A stretch of DNA of 64,000 nt, from NCBI RefSeq assembly GCF_041468085.1, contig NZ_CP121017.1, forward strand, positions 3,289,676-3,353,675, in the 5' to 3' direction. Numbering within the stretch: position 1 is the stretch's first letter; each line of letters starts with the position of its first letter. The notes under the pieces are model-generated. The model was not told where the DNA came from. It saw nothing but the letters and a program-made list of their open reading frames with translations, and did not search any database. The position numbers were made by a program, and so were the translations under genes. Positions 17,790 through 27,573 of this stretch are shown in pieces. Source of the stretch: Tistrella mobilis. Its GTDB lineage: Bacteria; Pseudomonadota; Alphaproteobacteria; Tistrellales; Tistrellaceae.

Positions 17790-19133
17790 ATGTTCGAGAA
17801 GGTGCTGATCGCCAATCGCGGCGAAATCGCATTGCGCGTCCATCGCGCCTGCCAGGAGATGGGCATCCGCACCGTTGCGGTCCATTCCACCGCCGATGCC
17901 GATGCCATGCATGTCCGTCTCGCCGACGAGAGCGTGTGCATCGGCCCGGCCCCCGCGCGCAATTCCTATCTGAACATCCCGGCGATCATCGCCGCCGCCG
18001 AGATCACCGGCGCCGAGGCGGTTCATCCGGGTTACGGCTTCCTGTCCGAGAACGCCCAGTTCGCCGAGATCGTCGAGGCACATGGCCTGACCTTCATCGG
18101 CCCCACCCCGGAACACATCCGGCTGATGGGCGACAAGATCGAGGCCAAGCGCGCCGCGAAAGAGCTGGGCCTGCCGCTGGTGCCCGGCACCGACGGGCCG
18201 GTGACCGACGAGGCCGAGGCGATGAAGATCGCCCGCGAGATCGGTTTTCCGGTGCTGGTCAAGGCCGCCGCCGGCGGCGGTGGCCGCGGCATGAAGGTGG
18301 CCGAAAGCGCCGAGGGCCTGCGCGAGGCGCTGCAGACCGCCCGCGCCGAAGCCAAGGCCGCCTTCGGATCGGATGCGGTCTATCTTGAGAAGTATCTCGC
18401 CAATCCGCGCCATATCGAGATCCAGATCCTCTGCGACACCTTCGGGACCGTGGTGCATCTGGGCGAGCGCGACTGCTCTCTGCAGCGCCGCCATCAGAAG
18501 GTGCTGGAAGAGGCGCCCTCGCCGGCGATCGATGCGGCAGACCGCGCCCGCATGGGCGAGATCGTCGCCAATGCCATGCGCAAGCTGGGCTATCGCGGCG
18601 TCGGCACGGTGGAGTTCCTCTACGAGAACGGCGAGTTCTACTTCATCGAGATGAACACCCGCCTGCAGGTGGAGCATCCGATCACCGAGGCGATCACCGG
18701 CATCGACCTGGTCCGCGAGCAGATCCGGGTGGCCGCCGGCCAGCCGCTGGGCTTCACCCAGGAAGACGTGCGCATTCAGGGCCACGCCATCGAGTGCCGG
18801 ATCAACGCCGAGAACTCCGAGACCTTCGCCCCCTCGCCGGGGCTGGTCGACACCTATCACGCCCCCGGCGGGCTGGGTGTGCGCGTGGACAGCGGCCTCT
18901 ATCAGGGCTATCGTATCCCGCCCTATTACGACAGCCTGATCGCCAAGCTGGTGGTCCATGGCCGCAACCGCAACGAGTGCATCATGCGGCTGCGCCGGGC
19001 GCTGGAGGAATATGTCGTGGGCGGCATCGACACCACCCTGCCCCTGCATCAGCGTATCGCCCGCCATCCGGATTTCGTCGACGGCGTCTACGACATCCGC
19101 TGGCTGGAGGCCCTGGTCGCCAATCGCGGCTGA
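17790..19133 (+). CDS. accC: Biotin carboxylase subunit of acetyl-CoA carboxylase
   Basis: 447 residues, the family's usual length. The N-terminus [18 protein letters not shown], the ATP-grasp Gly-rich loop [23 protein letters not shown], the [13 protein letters not shown] motif and [18 protein letters not shown] are all present. Catalyses ATP-dependent carboxylation of the biotin on AccB. The ATG follows GGGAG. A strong hairpin follows the stop, so aroQ-accB-accC probably ends here. Confidence 0.97.
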   Translation: MFEKVLIANRGEIALRVHRACQEMGIRTVAVHSTADADAMHVRLADESVCIGPAPARNSYLNIPAIIAAAEITGAEAVHPGYGFLSENAQFAEIVEAHGLTFIGPTPEHIRLMGDKIEAKRAAKELGLPLVPGTDGPVTDEAEAMKIAREIGFPVLVKAAAGGGGRGMKVAESAEGLREALQTARAEAKAAFGSDAVYLEKYLANPRHIEIQILCDTFGTVVHLGERDCSLQRRHQKVLEEAPSPAIDAADRARMGEIVANAMRKLGYRGVGTVEFLYENGEFYFIEMNTRLQVEHPITEAITGIDLVREQIRVAAGQPLGFTQEDVRIQGHAIECRINAENSETFAPSPGLVDTYHAPGGLGVRVDSGLYQGYRIPPYYDSLIAKLVVHGRNRNECIMRLRRALEEYVVGGIDTTLPLHQRIARHPDFVDGVYDIRWLEALVANRG

Positions 19134-19158
19134 CCCGGGACCATCATGCATCAAGGGG

Positions 19159-19190
19159 CGGGCGGGCCGGAGGCGTTTCCGGCCCGCCCG
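19159..19190 (+). terminator. Hairpin terminator after accC
   Basis: A 12-bp perfect GC stem (CGGGCGGGCCGG with its complement) around an eight-base loop, extendable by one A-T pair. The downstream tract is only weakly T-rich. Located 25 bases after the accC stop. Confidence 0.6.
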
Positions 19191-19249
19191 TCTGCGTTTA
19201 ACCCATGCCCCCCTTCTCGCGGAGCCCCCCCTTCTCGTGGAGCCCTGTC

Positions 19250-20380
19250 ATGGCCGGTCTCTCCCCTGATCTGCAGACCCCCTGCCTTGTGGTCGACGAG
19301 GCGAAGATGACCGCGAATCTCGACCGGATGGCCCGGCGGATCGCCGGGCTCGGCGTGGGCTTCAGGCCGCATCTGAAGACCGCCAAATCGGTGGAGATCG
19401 CCCGGCGGATGCTGCCCGACACAGGCGGACCGGCCACCGTCTCCACCCTTCGCGAGGCCGAGGTCTTCGCGGCGGCGGGCGTGCGCGACATCCTTTATGC
19501 GGTCGGCATCACGCCCGCAAAGCTCGGCCGGGTGCAGGCGCTGAGGGCCCGAGGCTGCGATCTGGCGGTGATCCTGGATTCCGTGGAGCAGGCGCAGGCG
19601 ATCGTGGCGGCCGGAGCCGGCCCGATCCCGGCGCTGATCGAAATCGACTGCGACGGCAAGCGCGCAGGGCTCGCCCCCGATGCCGCAGAGATCATCGACA
19701 TCGGCCGGATCCTGCAGGAGGGCGGCGCGGAACTCCGCGGGGTGATGACCCATGCCGGCGGCAGCTACGACGTCTCGGGACATGAGGCCCATGCGGCCTT
19801 CGCCGAACGCGAGCGCCAGGCGGTGGTAACGGCGGCAGACCGGCTGCGCGCCGCCGGCCTGCCCTGCCCGGTGGTCAGCGTCGGCTCCACCCCCACGGCG
19901 CTCGCCGCCCGTGATCTTGCGGGCGTGACCGAGCTCCGCGCCGGGGTCTATGTCTTCTTCGACCTGGTGATGGCGGGCATCGGCGTCTGCGCGGTGGACG
20001 AGATCGCGCTCTCGGTCGCCACCACCGTGATCGGCCACCGCCCCGACCGGGGCTGGACCCTGGTCGATGCCGGCTGGATGGCGCTGTCGCGCGATCGCGG
20101 CACGGCCGGCCAGGCGATCGATCAGGGCTATGGGCTGGTGGCGGATGCCACGGGCCGCGTGATCCCGGATCTGATCGTCACCGGCGCCAATCAGGAACAC
20201 GGCATCCTGGCCCTGCGCCCGGGCAGCACGGCCACGCCGCCGGACCTGCCGGTCGGCACGGTGCTGCGCATCCTGCCCAACCATGCCTGCGCCACCGCCG
20301 CACAATTCGACGCTTATCATGTCATCCCGGCGGATACTGGCGCCGCCCCGGCGATCTGGCCGCGTTTCGGCGGCTGGTGA
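19250..20380 (+). CDS. D-threonine aldolase / D-serine dehydratase-like PLP enzyme
   Basis: 376 residues of the fold III (alanine-racemase-like) PLP enzymes. The PLP Lys43 lies in RPHLKTAKS. The C-terminal metal-binding pair is His345 and Cys347 in LPNHACATAAQF, characteristic of metal-activated D-threonine aldolases and eukaryotic-type D-serine dehydratases. GVMTHAGGSYD and ELRAGVYVFFD are other family landmarks. Likely cleaves or deaminates D-3-hydroxy amino acids. I chose the ATG with GGAG upstream (GTGGAGCCCTGTC) rather than the earlier one. It stands between accC and a beta-helix protein with no pathway partner. Aldolase versus dehydratase cannot be decided here. Confidence 0.85.
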   Translation: MAGLSPDLQTPCLVVDEAKMTANLDRMARRIAGLGVGFRPHLKTAKSVEIARRMLPDTGGPATVSTLREAEVFAAAGVRDILYAVGITPAKLGRVQALRARGCDLAVILDSVEQAQAIVAAGAGPIPALIEIDCDGKRAGLAPDAAEIIDIGRILQEGGAELRGVMTHAGGSYDVSGHEAHAAFAERERQAVVTAADRLRAAGLPCPVVSVGSTPTALAARDLAGVTELRAGVYVFFDLVMAGIGVCAVDEIALSVATTVIGHRPDRGWTLVDAGWMALSRDRGTAGQAIDQGYGLVADATGRVIPDLIVTGANQEHGILALRPGSTATPPDLPVGTVLRILPNHACATAAQFDAYHVIPADTGAAPAIWPRFGGW

Positions 20381-20505
20381 CCGGGATGCGGCCGCATGTG
20401 GCCGCAACCGGTGACGCGACATCATAAACCAGACCGCCCAGACTTCCCCGGTCAGCCCCGCCCGCCAGCCCGGCGGCGCGGCGCACCATACCGGGGATCA
20501 TCAAG

Positions 20506-22047
20506 ATGCCGATCTTTACCGCCTGCCTTATCTGCGTGACGGATTTCGGGGCCGTCGGCGACGACGTGACCGACGACACCGCCGCCATCCAGGCCGCCAT
20601 GGACCATGCCGCCAGCCTGCCCACCGGCGGCTCGGTGCTGTTTCCGGCCGGCTATTACCGCATTTCGGCGCCGCTCATTCAGGACAGCCGGGTCTTCCTG
20701 ACCTCGGGCGGCGGCCTGTGGGACGTGGTGATCCGCCCCACCACCGGCTTCACCGGCTCGGCGCTGATCAAGACCCGCGGCTTCGACACCTACAATGCCG
20801 GCGACTATTCCATCGTTCGCGACACCGGCATTCCCTATGGCTACGGCGTCTGGGGCCTGGCGCTGGACGGCATGCAGGCCGTCAGCCGCTGCTATGAAGG
20901 CTACGGCAAGTTCCGGTACATGAAGATCACCTGTACCGATGCCGTCGACGACTGCTTCTTCCATGCCTGCGGCAAAAGCACGGGCATCGAGACCACGCCG
21001 GTCGACGGGGTGATGCGCGACCTCTGGGAAGGCGTGCTCGACATCGACACCGCCCGCAGCGGCCGCTATGGCGTGCACTTCATGGGCCCCCACGACGCCC
21101 ATATCATCCGCTCGGTGAACGTGCTGCATGGCGACTGGCACTTCTTCATCGACTATGACGACAACCGTGACGGCGGCTGCCGCATCGGCCGCGTGCACAC
21201 CTATGGCGGCAGCGGGGGCGGCGTCCGCTTCAGGTCTTCGGTTCAGGGCGATCACGTGATCGCCGAGAACGGCGTCCTGATCGAGGGCTATACCGAAACC
21301 CTGCTCAACATCATCCAGACCCGCAACTCGTCCTCGCCCGCCTGCGTGCAGATCGCCGGCCCCTGCGACATCGGCATGATCCGCGCCAACTGCAATATGG
21401 GCGACGTCTATCCGGCGGCGAATGGTGTGGAGGTTTCGGCCTCGCGGGTGAAGATCGGCCAGATGCGCGTTCTCGGCGCCAGCGGCGGCGGGGCCGGCAC
21501 CGGCCTGGCGATCGCCAGCACCGCTTCGGACTTCTGGGTCGGCAAGGCCGATATCCGCGCCTTCGGCGCCGTCGGCGGCAAGGGTCTGTCGATCGACGGT
21601 GCGGACAATGTCCGGATCAACGGGCGCATCTCGTCGTGTGAGACCAACGCCTCGTTCGCCCCGGCCGGCGATGACTGCCATGTGGAGCTGGACAGTTATG
21701 TCGTGACCGGCCAGCAGCACTATTCCGGCAGCCTCGGCGCCCGCTCGAAACTGCTGATCAACGGTTTCGGCGCCAGCTTCCTTGCCAAGGAGGCCGTTGC
21801 CTCCGGCACGATCTCCACCGCCGCGACCGGTCCGGTGGTCGGCTACGTGACCTTCCCGCGGCCGCTCAGCTACACGCCCGGCCCGTCGCAGGTGAATGTC
21901 ATGCTCACCACACGCTCGGACAATGCGGTGACTGCCCGTGTCGAGCGTATCGCCGCCATCTCCGCCACCAGCGTTCAGGTCGTCTTCACGGTGACCAATG
22001 CGGTTGCAGGGTCCACCTATGATTATGAACTGCGGGTCGCACCCTGA
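20506..22047 (+). CDS. Right-handed beta-helix (pectate-lyase-superfamily) protein, tailspike-like
   Basis: 513 residues. The N-terminus VTDFGAVGDDVTDDTAAIQ is the signature of the pectate-lyase-like superfamily found in glycan-cleaving enzymes and phage tailspikes. A long parallel-beta-helix region follows (for example VKIGQMRVLGASGGG, VRINGRISSCET). The last 85 residues (from GYVTFPRPLSYTPGP to TYDYELRVAP) look like a small beta-sandwich cap resembling H-type-lectin or receptor-binding tips. No clear signal peptide is present despite a hydrophobic start. No sugar-utilisation or phage structural genes adjoin it. It could be a domesticated tailspike/depolymerase or a secreted glycan-binding protein; I cannot choose. 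The ATG has no strong ribosome-binding site. Confidence 0.75.
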   Translation: MPIFTACLICVTDFGAVGDDVTDDTAAIQAAMDHAASLPTGGSVLFPAGYYRISAPLIQDSRVFLTSGGGLWDVVIRPTTGFTGSALIKTRGFDTYNAGDYSIVRDTGIPYGYGVWGLALDGMQAVSRCYEGYGKFRYMKITCTDAVDDCFFHACGKSTGIETTPVDGVMRDLWEGVLDIDTARSGRYGVHFMGPHDAHIIRSVNVLHGDWHFFIDYDDNRDGGCRIGRVHTYGGSGGGVRFRSSVQGDHVIAENGVLIEGYTETLLNIIQTRNSSSPACVQIAGPCDIGMIRANCNMGDVYPAANGVEVSASRVKIGQMRVLGASGGGAGTGLAIASTASDFWVGKADIRAFGAVGGKGLSIDGADNVRINGRISSCETNASFAPAGDDCHVELDSYVVTGQQHYSGSLGARSKLLINGFGASFLAKEAVASGTISTAATGPVVGYVTFPRPLSYTPGPSQVNVMLTTRSDNAVTARVERIAAISATSVQVVFTVTNAVAGSTYDYELRVAP

Positions 22048-22168
22048 CACACCGAAGGATGACACGGCGATGATTCGCCGCATCATGTTGACCCGGCGTC
22101 TCCGGCTCCCGATCTGAAAGGGCGACGCGGTCGGCCGCGTTACCGTTCAACGACCGGGACCGCTGCTT

Positions 22169-23620
22169 TTGTCCGCCTCTCCCTTCGATCGCCTGGGCCT
22201 GGAAGCCCGCCGTCTTGCCCGCCGCCTCACCCCCGAGGCGCTGGCAGAAGAGGCGGCGTCTCTGCTCGACCGGCCGCTCCGGCTGGGGGTGACCGGTCTT
22301 GCCCGGTCGGGCAAGACCGTGTTCACCACCGCGGTTGCCCGCGCCCTGCTCTTCCCCGACCGCCTGCCCTTTCTGCAGGCCCGCGCCGACGGCCGGCTGA
22401 TCGGCGCCGAGCTGCGCCGGCCCGGCGATCCCGAGATCCCGCGTTTCGCCTATGAAACCCATCTGGCGCGCCTGGCCGGCAGCGATGGCGAGGCGCCGGG
22501 CTGGCCCGCCTCCACCCGCATGCTCTCGCAATTGCGCATGGGGCTGCGCTGGAAACCGGCCGGTCTGGTCGACCGGCGGATCCGGCCGGTGCGCGAGCTG
22601 ACGCTCGACATCATCGACTATCCGGGCGAATGGCTGCTGGACCTGGCCCTCATCGAGCGCAGCTTCGCCGACTGGTCGGCCGAGGCGCTGGCCATGCTGC
22701 GCCAGGGCAGGCGGGCAGAGCTGGCCCGCCCCTTCCTCGCCCGGCTGGAAATGCTGGATCCGGCCGCCCCGGCCGATGACGTCACCCTCGCCGAGCTGGG
22801 GCAGGGCTGGAGCGCGCATCTGATCGCCTGCCGCGCAGCGGGGCTTGCGGTCTCGCGCCTCGGCCCCGGCCGTTTTCTGGTGCCGGGCGATCTGGAAGGC
22901 GCGCCGGTGCTGGCCTTCTCCCCCCTGCCGGAGCCCAAGGGGCGCGCACCCTCGGGCAGTTTGTATGCCGTGGCGGCGGAGCGTTTCGACCAGTATCGCA
23001 AGCGCATCGTCGGCCGCTTCTTCCGCGAACATTTCGCCCGGCTGGACCGCCAGGTGGTGCTGGTCGACCTGCCCGGCGCGCTCAGCGCCGGGGCCGACGC
23101 CGTGGACGATCTGAAGCTCGCCCTGACCGAAAGCCTGGGCGCCTTCCGCTATGGCCGCGGCCACGGCATGATCGGCCGGCTGCTGTCGGGGGTGCGCATC
23201 GACCGGGTGCTGTTCGCCGCCACCAAGGCCGACCAGGTGCCCGCCGCCCAGCATGCGCGGCTGGATGCGCTGATGCAGTCGCTGGTGGCCGATGCCGCCC
23301 GCGCGATCCGCTTCGAAGGCGCCGAGACCCGCACGCTGGCCATCGCCGCGGTCAAGGCGGCGGAAAGCGTGTTCGCCGAGCATGACGGCCGCAATCTCGC
23401 CTGCGTGCGCGGCCGCATCGCCGGCCGCGAGCGGCCATCGGTGGTCTATCCGGGCGAACTGCCGGCCGATCCGGCCGAGGCGCTGGCCCGCGCGGCCGAA
23501 GGCGGTTTCGACTTCCCGCCCTTCCTGCCGCCCGAGGGCCTGGTCCGCGACGGCCACGGCATGGCCCATATCCGCCTGGATCAGGCACTGGATCATCTGA
23601 TCGGAGACCGGCTCGGATGA
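22169..23620 (+). CDS. ycjX: YcjX-family P-loop ATPase/GTPase
   Basis: 483 residues. Walker A GLARSGKT (43-50); LDIIDYPGEWLLDL, VVLVDLPGALSAG and FAATKADQVP are the other nucleotide-binding segments. This is the DUF463/YcjX family, usually paired with YcjF and stress-inducible (phage-shock linked) in enterobacteria; its biochemical role is unsettled. The start is a TTG with only a weak GGGAC upstream, so the exact start is uncertain. ycjF begins in an ATGA overlap. Confidence 0.9.
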   Translation: MSASPFDRLGLEARRLARRLTPEALAEEAASLLDRPLRLGVTGLARSGKTVFTTAVARALLFPDRLPFLQARADGRLIGAELRRPGDPEIPRFAYETHLARLAGSDGEAPGWPASTRMLSQLRMGLRWKPAGLVDRRIRPVRELTLDIIDYPGEWLLDLALIERSFADWSAEALAMLRQGRRAELARPFLARLEMLDPAAPADDVTLAELGQGWSAHLIACRAAGLAVSRLGPGRFLVPGDLEGAPVLAFSPLPEPKGRAPSGSLYAVAAERFDQYRKRIVGRFFREHFARLDRQVVLVDLPGALSAGADAVDDLKLALTESLGAFRYGRGHGMIGRLLSGVRIDRVLFAATKADQVPAAQHARLDALMQSLVADAARAIRFEGAETRTLAIAAVKAAESVFAEHDGRNLACVRGRIAGRERPSVVYPGELPADPAEALARAAEGGFDFPPFLPPEGLVRDGHGMAHIRLDQALDHLIGDRLG

Positions 23621-24684
23621 CCGACCGCCCGCGTGTTTTCGACGAACCGGCCACGACGCCGCCCCGCCCGACCGCAACCGGCCGGCCCGGGACGGCACGC
23701 CCCATGGAACTGCCGGACACGGCCGCCCTGACCGCACGGCCGGCGGAGGAAGAGACGCTGCCCGTCGCCCTGGCCGGTCGCGGGCTGATGCCGGATCTGG
23801 CGCCTGGGGCCGCGATGCGCCGCACCGGCCGCCGGCTGCTCTGGGGCGGGCTCGGCGGCCTGGCGGTGGCCCTGATCGGCTTCGAGACCTGGGACCTCGC
23901 CACCCGCGCCTTCGCCCATGCCGACTGGCTGGGCTGGATGGTCACCGGGCTGGGCGTCGCCACACTCGGCGGGCTCGGCATTCTGGGCGGCGCCGAAATC
24001 GCGGCGCTCCGGCGGCTCGCCCGGGTCGACGGGCTGCGGGACGAGGCCGGGCGACTGGCGGCACCGGCAGCCGTCCACGACCCGGCCGCGGCAGCCAACG
24101 CCGCCGCACTCGCTGCACGGGTGGCCGCGCTCTACGAGACGCGGCCCGGCCTCGCCGCCGCCCGGGCGGATTTCACCGCCCAGCTGACCGATGCCCATGA
24201 TGCCGCCGAGGCGCTGGCCCTGACCGAACGCCTGCTGCTGGCCCCGATCGATGCCGAGGCGCGCCGGCTGGTGCTGCTTGCCGCCCGCGACACGGCGCTG
24301 GCAACCGCCGCCAGCCCGGCCGCCCTGCTGGATGCCGCGGTGGTGCTGTGGCGCAATGCCCGGCTGGTGCGCGAGGTGGCGGCGCTCTACGGCGTGCGCC
24401 CGGGGCGGATCGCCAGCCTGAGGATCGTGCGCCGCAGCCTGGGGGCGGCCGCGGTCGCGGGCATTGGCGAGGCCGGCCAGGATACCGCCGTCGACGCGCT
24501 GGGCGGCGGGCTCGCCGCCGCGGTTTCCGCCCGGCTGGGCCAGGGCGTGGTCAACGGCCTGGTCGCCGCCCGCATCGGGCTGGGCGCCATGGAAGCCTGC
24601 CGCCCCCTGCCCTTCCGGGCGGTGAAGCGGCCGCGCACCACCGATCTGCGCCGCGACATGCTGCGGATGCTGGCGGGCAGCTGA
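23617..24684 (+). CDS. ycjF: YcjF-family (DUF697) inner-membrane protein
   Basis: 355 residues. A disordered Pro/Thr-rich N-terminus is followed by two hydrophobic helices around residues 75-92 and 105-122 ([37 protein letters not shown]) and a C-terminal DUF697-type region ([34 protein letters not shown]). It forms the conserved YcjX-YcjF pair, with a four-base start-stop overlap. Probably the membrane partner of the YcjX nucleotide-binding protein; function not established. Confidence 0.88.
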   Translation: MTDRPRVFDEPATTPPRPTATGRPGTARPMELPDTAALTARPAEEETLPVALAGRGLMPDLAPGAAMRRTGRRLLWGGLGGLAVALIGFETWDLATRAFAHADWLGWMVTGLGVATLGGLGILGGAEIAALRRLARVDGLRDEAGRLAAPAAVHDPAAAANAAALAARVAALYETRPGLAAARADFTAQLTDAHDAAEALALTERLLLAPIDAEARRLVLLAARDTALATAASPAALLDAAVVLWRNARLVREVAALYGVRPGRIASLRIVRRSLGAAAVAGIGEAGQDTAVDALGGGLAAAVSARLGQGVVNGLVAARIGLGAMEACRPLPFRAVKRPRTTDLRRDMLRMLAGS

Positions 24685-24796
24685 CCGCCCCCCTGCAATC
24701 GGGGCGGCAGGGTGCAGGTTGAGCATGGGGTGCAGGTTGAGCGGGGAGGCCTGCCACCCCACATCTGGAGCAGCTTCCTCCCCAGGGACATCCGGC

Positions 24797-25519
24797 ATGC
24801 ATCTGACGCCCGACCTGCTGCTGCGCGCCTATGTCTGCGGCATCTTCCCGATGGCCGAGTCGGGCGACACTCCCGAACTCTACTGGGTCGACCCCGACCG
24901 GCGCGGGGTGCTGCCGCTGGACGGCTTCCACCTGCCGCGCAAGCTGCGCAAGACCATCCGCCGCGCGCCCTTCACCGTGACGATCGATGCCGATTTCGAC
25001 GGCGTGATGCGCGGCTGTGCCGCCCCCGCCCCCGGCCGCGACCGGACCTGGATCAATGGCGAGATTCTGGCGCTTTATACCGAACTGCACCGGATGGGCC
25101 ATGCCCACAGCATCGAGATCCGGGAGGGGGACGAGCTGGTGGGCGGGCTTTACGGCGTGTCGCTGGGGGCGGCCTTCTTCGGCGAGAGCATGTTCAGCCG
25201 GCGCACCGATGCCAGCAAGGTGGCGCTGGTCCATCTGGTCGCCCGGCTGAAGCGCGGCGGCTACCGCCTGCTCGACACCCAGTTCGTCACCGACCACCTG
25301 ACCCGTTTCGGCGCGATCGAGATCCCGCGCGGCGTCTATCAGGACCGGCTGCGCAACGCGCTGGGCATCAGGGCGAGCTTCATCCCCGAGCCTTTCGGCT
25401 TCGGCCCGGGCACGCCCGATCAGGTGCTGGCGGCGATCGACGGGCCGGTGGCACAGCCCCGACGCCGGCGGCCGCGCGATCCGCTGGACGATGCCGATGC
25501 GGTGGTGGTGGAGGTCTGA
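24797..25519 (+). CDS. aat: Leucyl/phenylalanyl-tRNA-protein transferase
   Basis: 240 residues. N-degron enzyme that adds Leu or Phe to proteins with N-terminal Lys or Arg, for ClpS/ClpAP degradation. Landmarks: [49 protein letters not shown] and [18 protein letters not shown]. The start at MHLTPDLLL matches the family N-terminus and follows AGGGA. In many Alphaproteobacteria aat directly follows accC; here about 5.6 kb lies between them. Confidence 0.95.
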   Translation: MHLTPDLLLRAYVCGIFPMAESGDTPELYWVDPDRRGVLPLDGFHLPRKLRKTIRRAPFTVTIDADFDGVMRGCAAPAPGRDRTWINGEILALYTELHRMGHAHSIEIREGDELVGGLYGVSLGAAFFGESMFSRRTDASKVALVHLVARLKRGGYRLLDTQFVTDHLTRFGAIEIPRGVYQDRLRNALGIRASFIPEPFGFGPGTPDQVLAAIDGPVAQPRRRRPRDPLDDADAVVVEV

Positions 25520-25538
25520 GCGGGCGGCGGTACGGGGG

Positions 25539-25982
25539 TCAACCCGCGGGCTTTTCGGCCCCCGCTTCCGTCTCTTTCGGCGCCTCGTCGACGCAGGAGG
25601 TCGGCCAGATGTCGTAGATCGGATTGTCGAGCGCGTTCAGCCCCGGCGAGGAGGCGAACATCCAGCCGTCGAAGATCCGCTCGGTGGGTGCCGAGGCCGT
25701 GGTCTGCTGCACTTCCAGGAAGACCCGGGCTTCGGGGGCCTGTTCCGGCGGCGCGCTTTCGCAATAGCGCACGGTGATCACCAGCGAGCCGAATTCGACC
25801 GGCTGGCCGATCGGCGCCACGATGCGGCTGATCCGCGCCGTGACCTTGTTCAGGCCGTTGAAGATCGCAACCTTGCCCGGGATGCCGCCGGTTCCGCCCG
25901 TCTGCTGCTGCGCGGCGGCAGGGCCCGAGGCCAGAAGCAGGGCGCCGAAGGCCGCGGTTGCAAGGCTGCGCATCCTGATCAT
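25539..25982 (-). CDS. DUF2155 secreted protein
   Basis: 147 residues with a signal peptide (MIRMRSLATAAFGALLLASG, cleavage after AAA about residue 24). The conserved core includes VAIFNGLNKVTARISRI, RYCESAPPEQAPEARVFLEV and RIFDGWMFASSPGLNALDNPIYDIW with a Cys pair. This is the alphaproteobacterial DUF2155 family, found beside aat and the complex I accessory gene. Its start overlaps the mlaD stop. Function is unknown; a periplasmic or envelope role is likely. Confidence 0.9.
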   Translation of the reverse strand: MIRMRSLATAAFGALLLASGPAAAQQQTGGTGGIPGKVAIFNGLNKVTARISRIVAPIGQPVEFGSLVITVRYCESAPPEQAPEARVFLEVQQTTASAPTERIFDGWMFASSPGLNALDNPIYDIWPTSCVDEAPKETEAGAEKPAG

Positions 25983-26500
25983 TCCGCGAAGGGATCCTTC
26001 TTGGCCGCACCGCCTGCGGCGGGGGCTTCGGCACCGGCCGGCTTCTCCTCGCCGCTGCCGCCGGACGAGAAGAGATAGCGGCCGATCAGCGATTCGAGGC
26101 TGACCGAGGACTGGGTATAGGTGATCGCCTGGCCCGGCTGCAGCATGCGGTCATCGCCGCCCGGCACCACCGAGACGTATTTGTCGCCCAGCAGGCCCGA
26201 ACTTGCGATTTCGGCCGAGCTGTCGGCCGGCAGCTTGATCGTGGGATCGATCGAGAGCGTGATCTCGGCGCGATAGGTCTCGGGGTTCAGATGCTGGCCG
26301 GTGACGCTGCCGACCTTGATGCCACCGATGCGGACCTCGGAGCCCGGCACGATGCCGTCGACGCTGTCGAAGGCGGCCGTCAGGGCATAGCCACTGCCGC
26401 TGCCGCCGCGCCCGGCGCCGGTATAGGCATGGACGGCGAAGCCGACCGCGACCGCAATGACGGCCGCGCCGAGCAGGGTTTCGACGACACTGCGCTGCAA
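25979..26500 (-). CDS. mlaD: MlaD-family phospholipid transport protein
   Basis: 173 residues. One N-terminal membrane helix (residues 7-25) is followed by an MCE domain (GYALTAAFDSVDGIVPGSEV, RIGGIKVGSVTG, AEIASSGLLGDKYVSVVPGG). The tail is Ala/Lys/Glu-rich. MlaD forms hexameric rings carrying lipid between inner and outer membranes. The mlaEF partners are not in the window, as often in Alphaproteobacteria, where this gene sits with DUF2155 and NDUFA12. Confidence 0.92.
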   Translation of the reverse strand: MQRSVVETLLGAAVIAVAVGFAVHAYTGAGRGGSGSGYALTAAFDSVDGIVPGSEVRIGGIKVGSVTGQHLNPETYRAEITLSIDPTIKLPADSSAEIASSGLLGDKYVSVVPGGDDRMLQPGQAITYTQSSVSLESLIGRYLFSSGGSGEEKPAGAEAPAAGGAAKKDPFAE

Positions 26501-26580
26501 GCTCTGGTTCCTTCCGGCCGTTGGATCCGGATCAGCTGCGGCGGCCGGCGACAGCGCCGGCCGGCAGACACCCGATCAGA

Positions 26581-26928
26581 TCAGGACGGCGTCCAGGGTT
26601 CGTAGTCACCGGTGGCCTTGGGCCGCTCGCCACCGGCCAGGATATGGCCCTTGGGCAGATAGGCCTCGGCACTGCCGGTGTGGTTCGGCTCAAACGGCTT
26701 TTCCCAGGTCTTGCGCGCAAGCGGCGCCTCGACCGGGGTCTTGTCGGTGGTGCCGTGCAGCCAGCGATGCCATTCCGGCGGCACCGTGGTGGGATCGACA
26801 CCCTTGCCATAGGTCACCCAGCGCCTGGACGGGCTGTCCTTGTGCCGGAAATAACGGTTCCCGAACTCGTCCTCGCCCACGGACACGCCGTGGCGCAGGG
26901 TGTAAAGACGTGTCATGAGATTGGTCAT
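26581..26928 (-). CDS. NADH:ubiquinone oxidoreductase 17.2 kDa (NDUFA12-like) subunit
   Basis: 115 residues. Landmarks of the family are VGEDEFGNRYFRHK, RRWVTYGKGVDPTTVPPEWHRWLHG and PNHTGSAEAYLPKGH. It is an accessory subunit of complex I shared by Alphaproteobacteria and mitochondria. I chose the ATG at MTNLMTRLY; a GTG three codons earlier is possible. It is encoded apart from the nuo operon beside mlaD, as usual in the class. Confidence 0.94.
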   Translation of the reverse strand: MTNLMTRLYTLRHGVSVGEDEFGNRYFRHKDSPSRRWVTYGKGVDPTTVPPEWHRWLHGTTDKTPVEAPLARKTWEKPFEPNHTGSAEAYLPKGHILAGGERPKATGDYEPWTPS

Positions 26929-27573
26929 GGGGTCCACTATCCGGATGACTGGCCGCCGCCAAGATAGGGGTTGCCCCCCCTGTGCGCAAGTCTCGGCCGT
27001 GCAGGGCGGGCATATGTGCCGTGCAGGGGTGACGGCAGCGCTGCATTACGCATCGATGACAGCCATCCTGTCCACAGGCCGCCTGTGGAAAACCCGGGGA
27101 AGAATCGCCCGGTTCCGGCGCGGAATCAAGGCGCTCCGGGGCTTTGCGCCAATGCTGTGCGAAGTCCCGGACATGGCGGACTTTCCCATACATGACCACA
27201 CCATATAGATAAAATCCCCTGCAAGACCCCCTAGATATTGTAAGGCAGGGCAGACGGAAAACACTTGCGGCGCGGGGCCGTGCAGGCTTACGATCCGGGT
27301 CAGACGGGCAGACCGAAGGCACCTTCCTCGGGGGATCCCGCCGCAGATTTGGCGCCGGCCCGGCCGGCGACCTTCGGACATAACCCCAACCCGACAGACC
27401 CGATCCCCGACACCACACCCCGCGCGCCCATGGACGAACCGATGCAGTCGATGCACCGGTGGCCGGGCTTCGGGGTGTTTCCGTGCCCGGGGCGTCGTTG
27501 CGTCGCCATTTTCCGTTGAATCCCACGCGAGCGGGCCCCAGGCCGCCCGCCAGCATGATGGAGGCAGGATACG
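26929..27573. other. Long leader/intergenic region upstream of nrdJ
   Basis: About 645 bases between the divergent NDUFA12 gene and nrdJ. Its centre (27160-27260) is distinctly AT-richer than the genome and contains the two NrdR-like boxes listed separately. The remainder up to the ATG is GC-rich with no convincing gene. I saw no cobalamin riboswitch B12-box. Confidence 0.6.
27198..27243 (+). promoter_or_regulatory. Two candidate NrdR boxes
   Basis: Two 16-bp elements starting at 27198 and 27228, centre-to-centre 30 bp. The second (CCCCTAGATATTGTAA) matches 11 of 16 positions of the NrdR consensus ACACWATATATWGTGT; the first (ACACCATATAGATAAA) matches its left half. Paired boxes about three helical turns apart upstream of a ribonucleotide reductase gene are the hallmark of NrdR repression. 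Confidence 0.55.
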
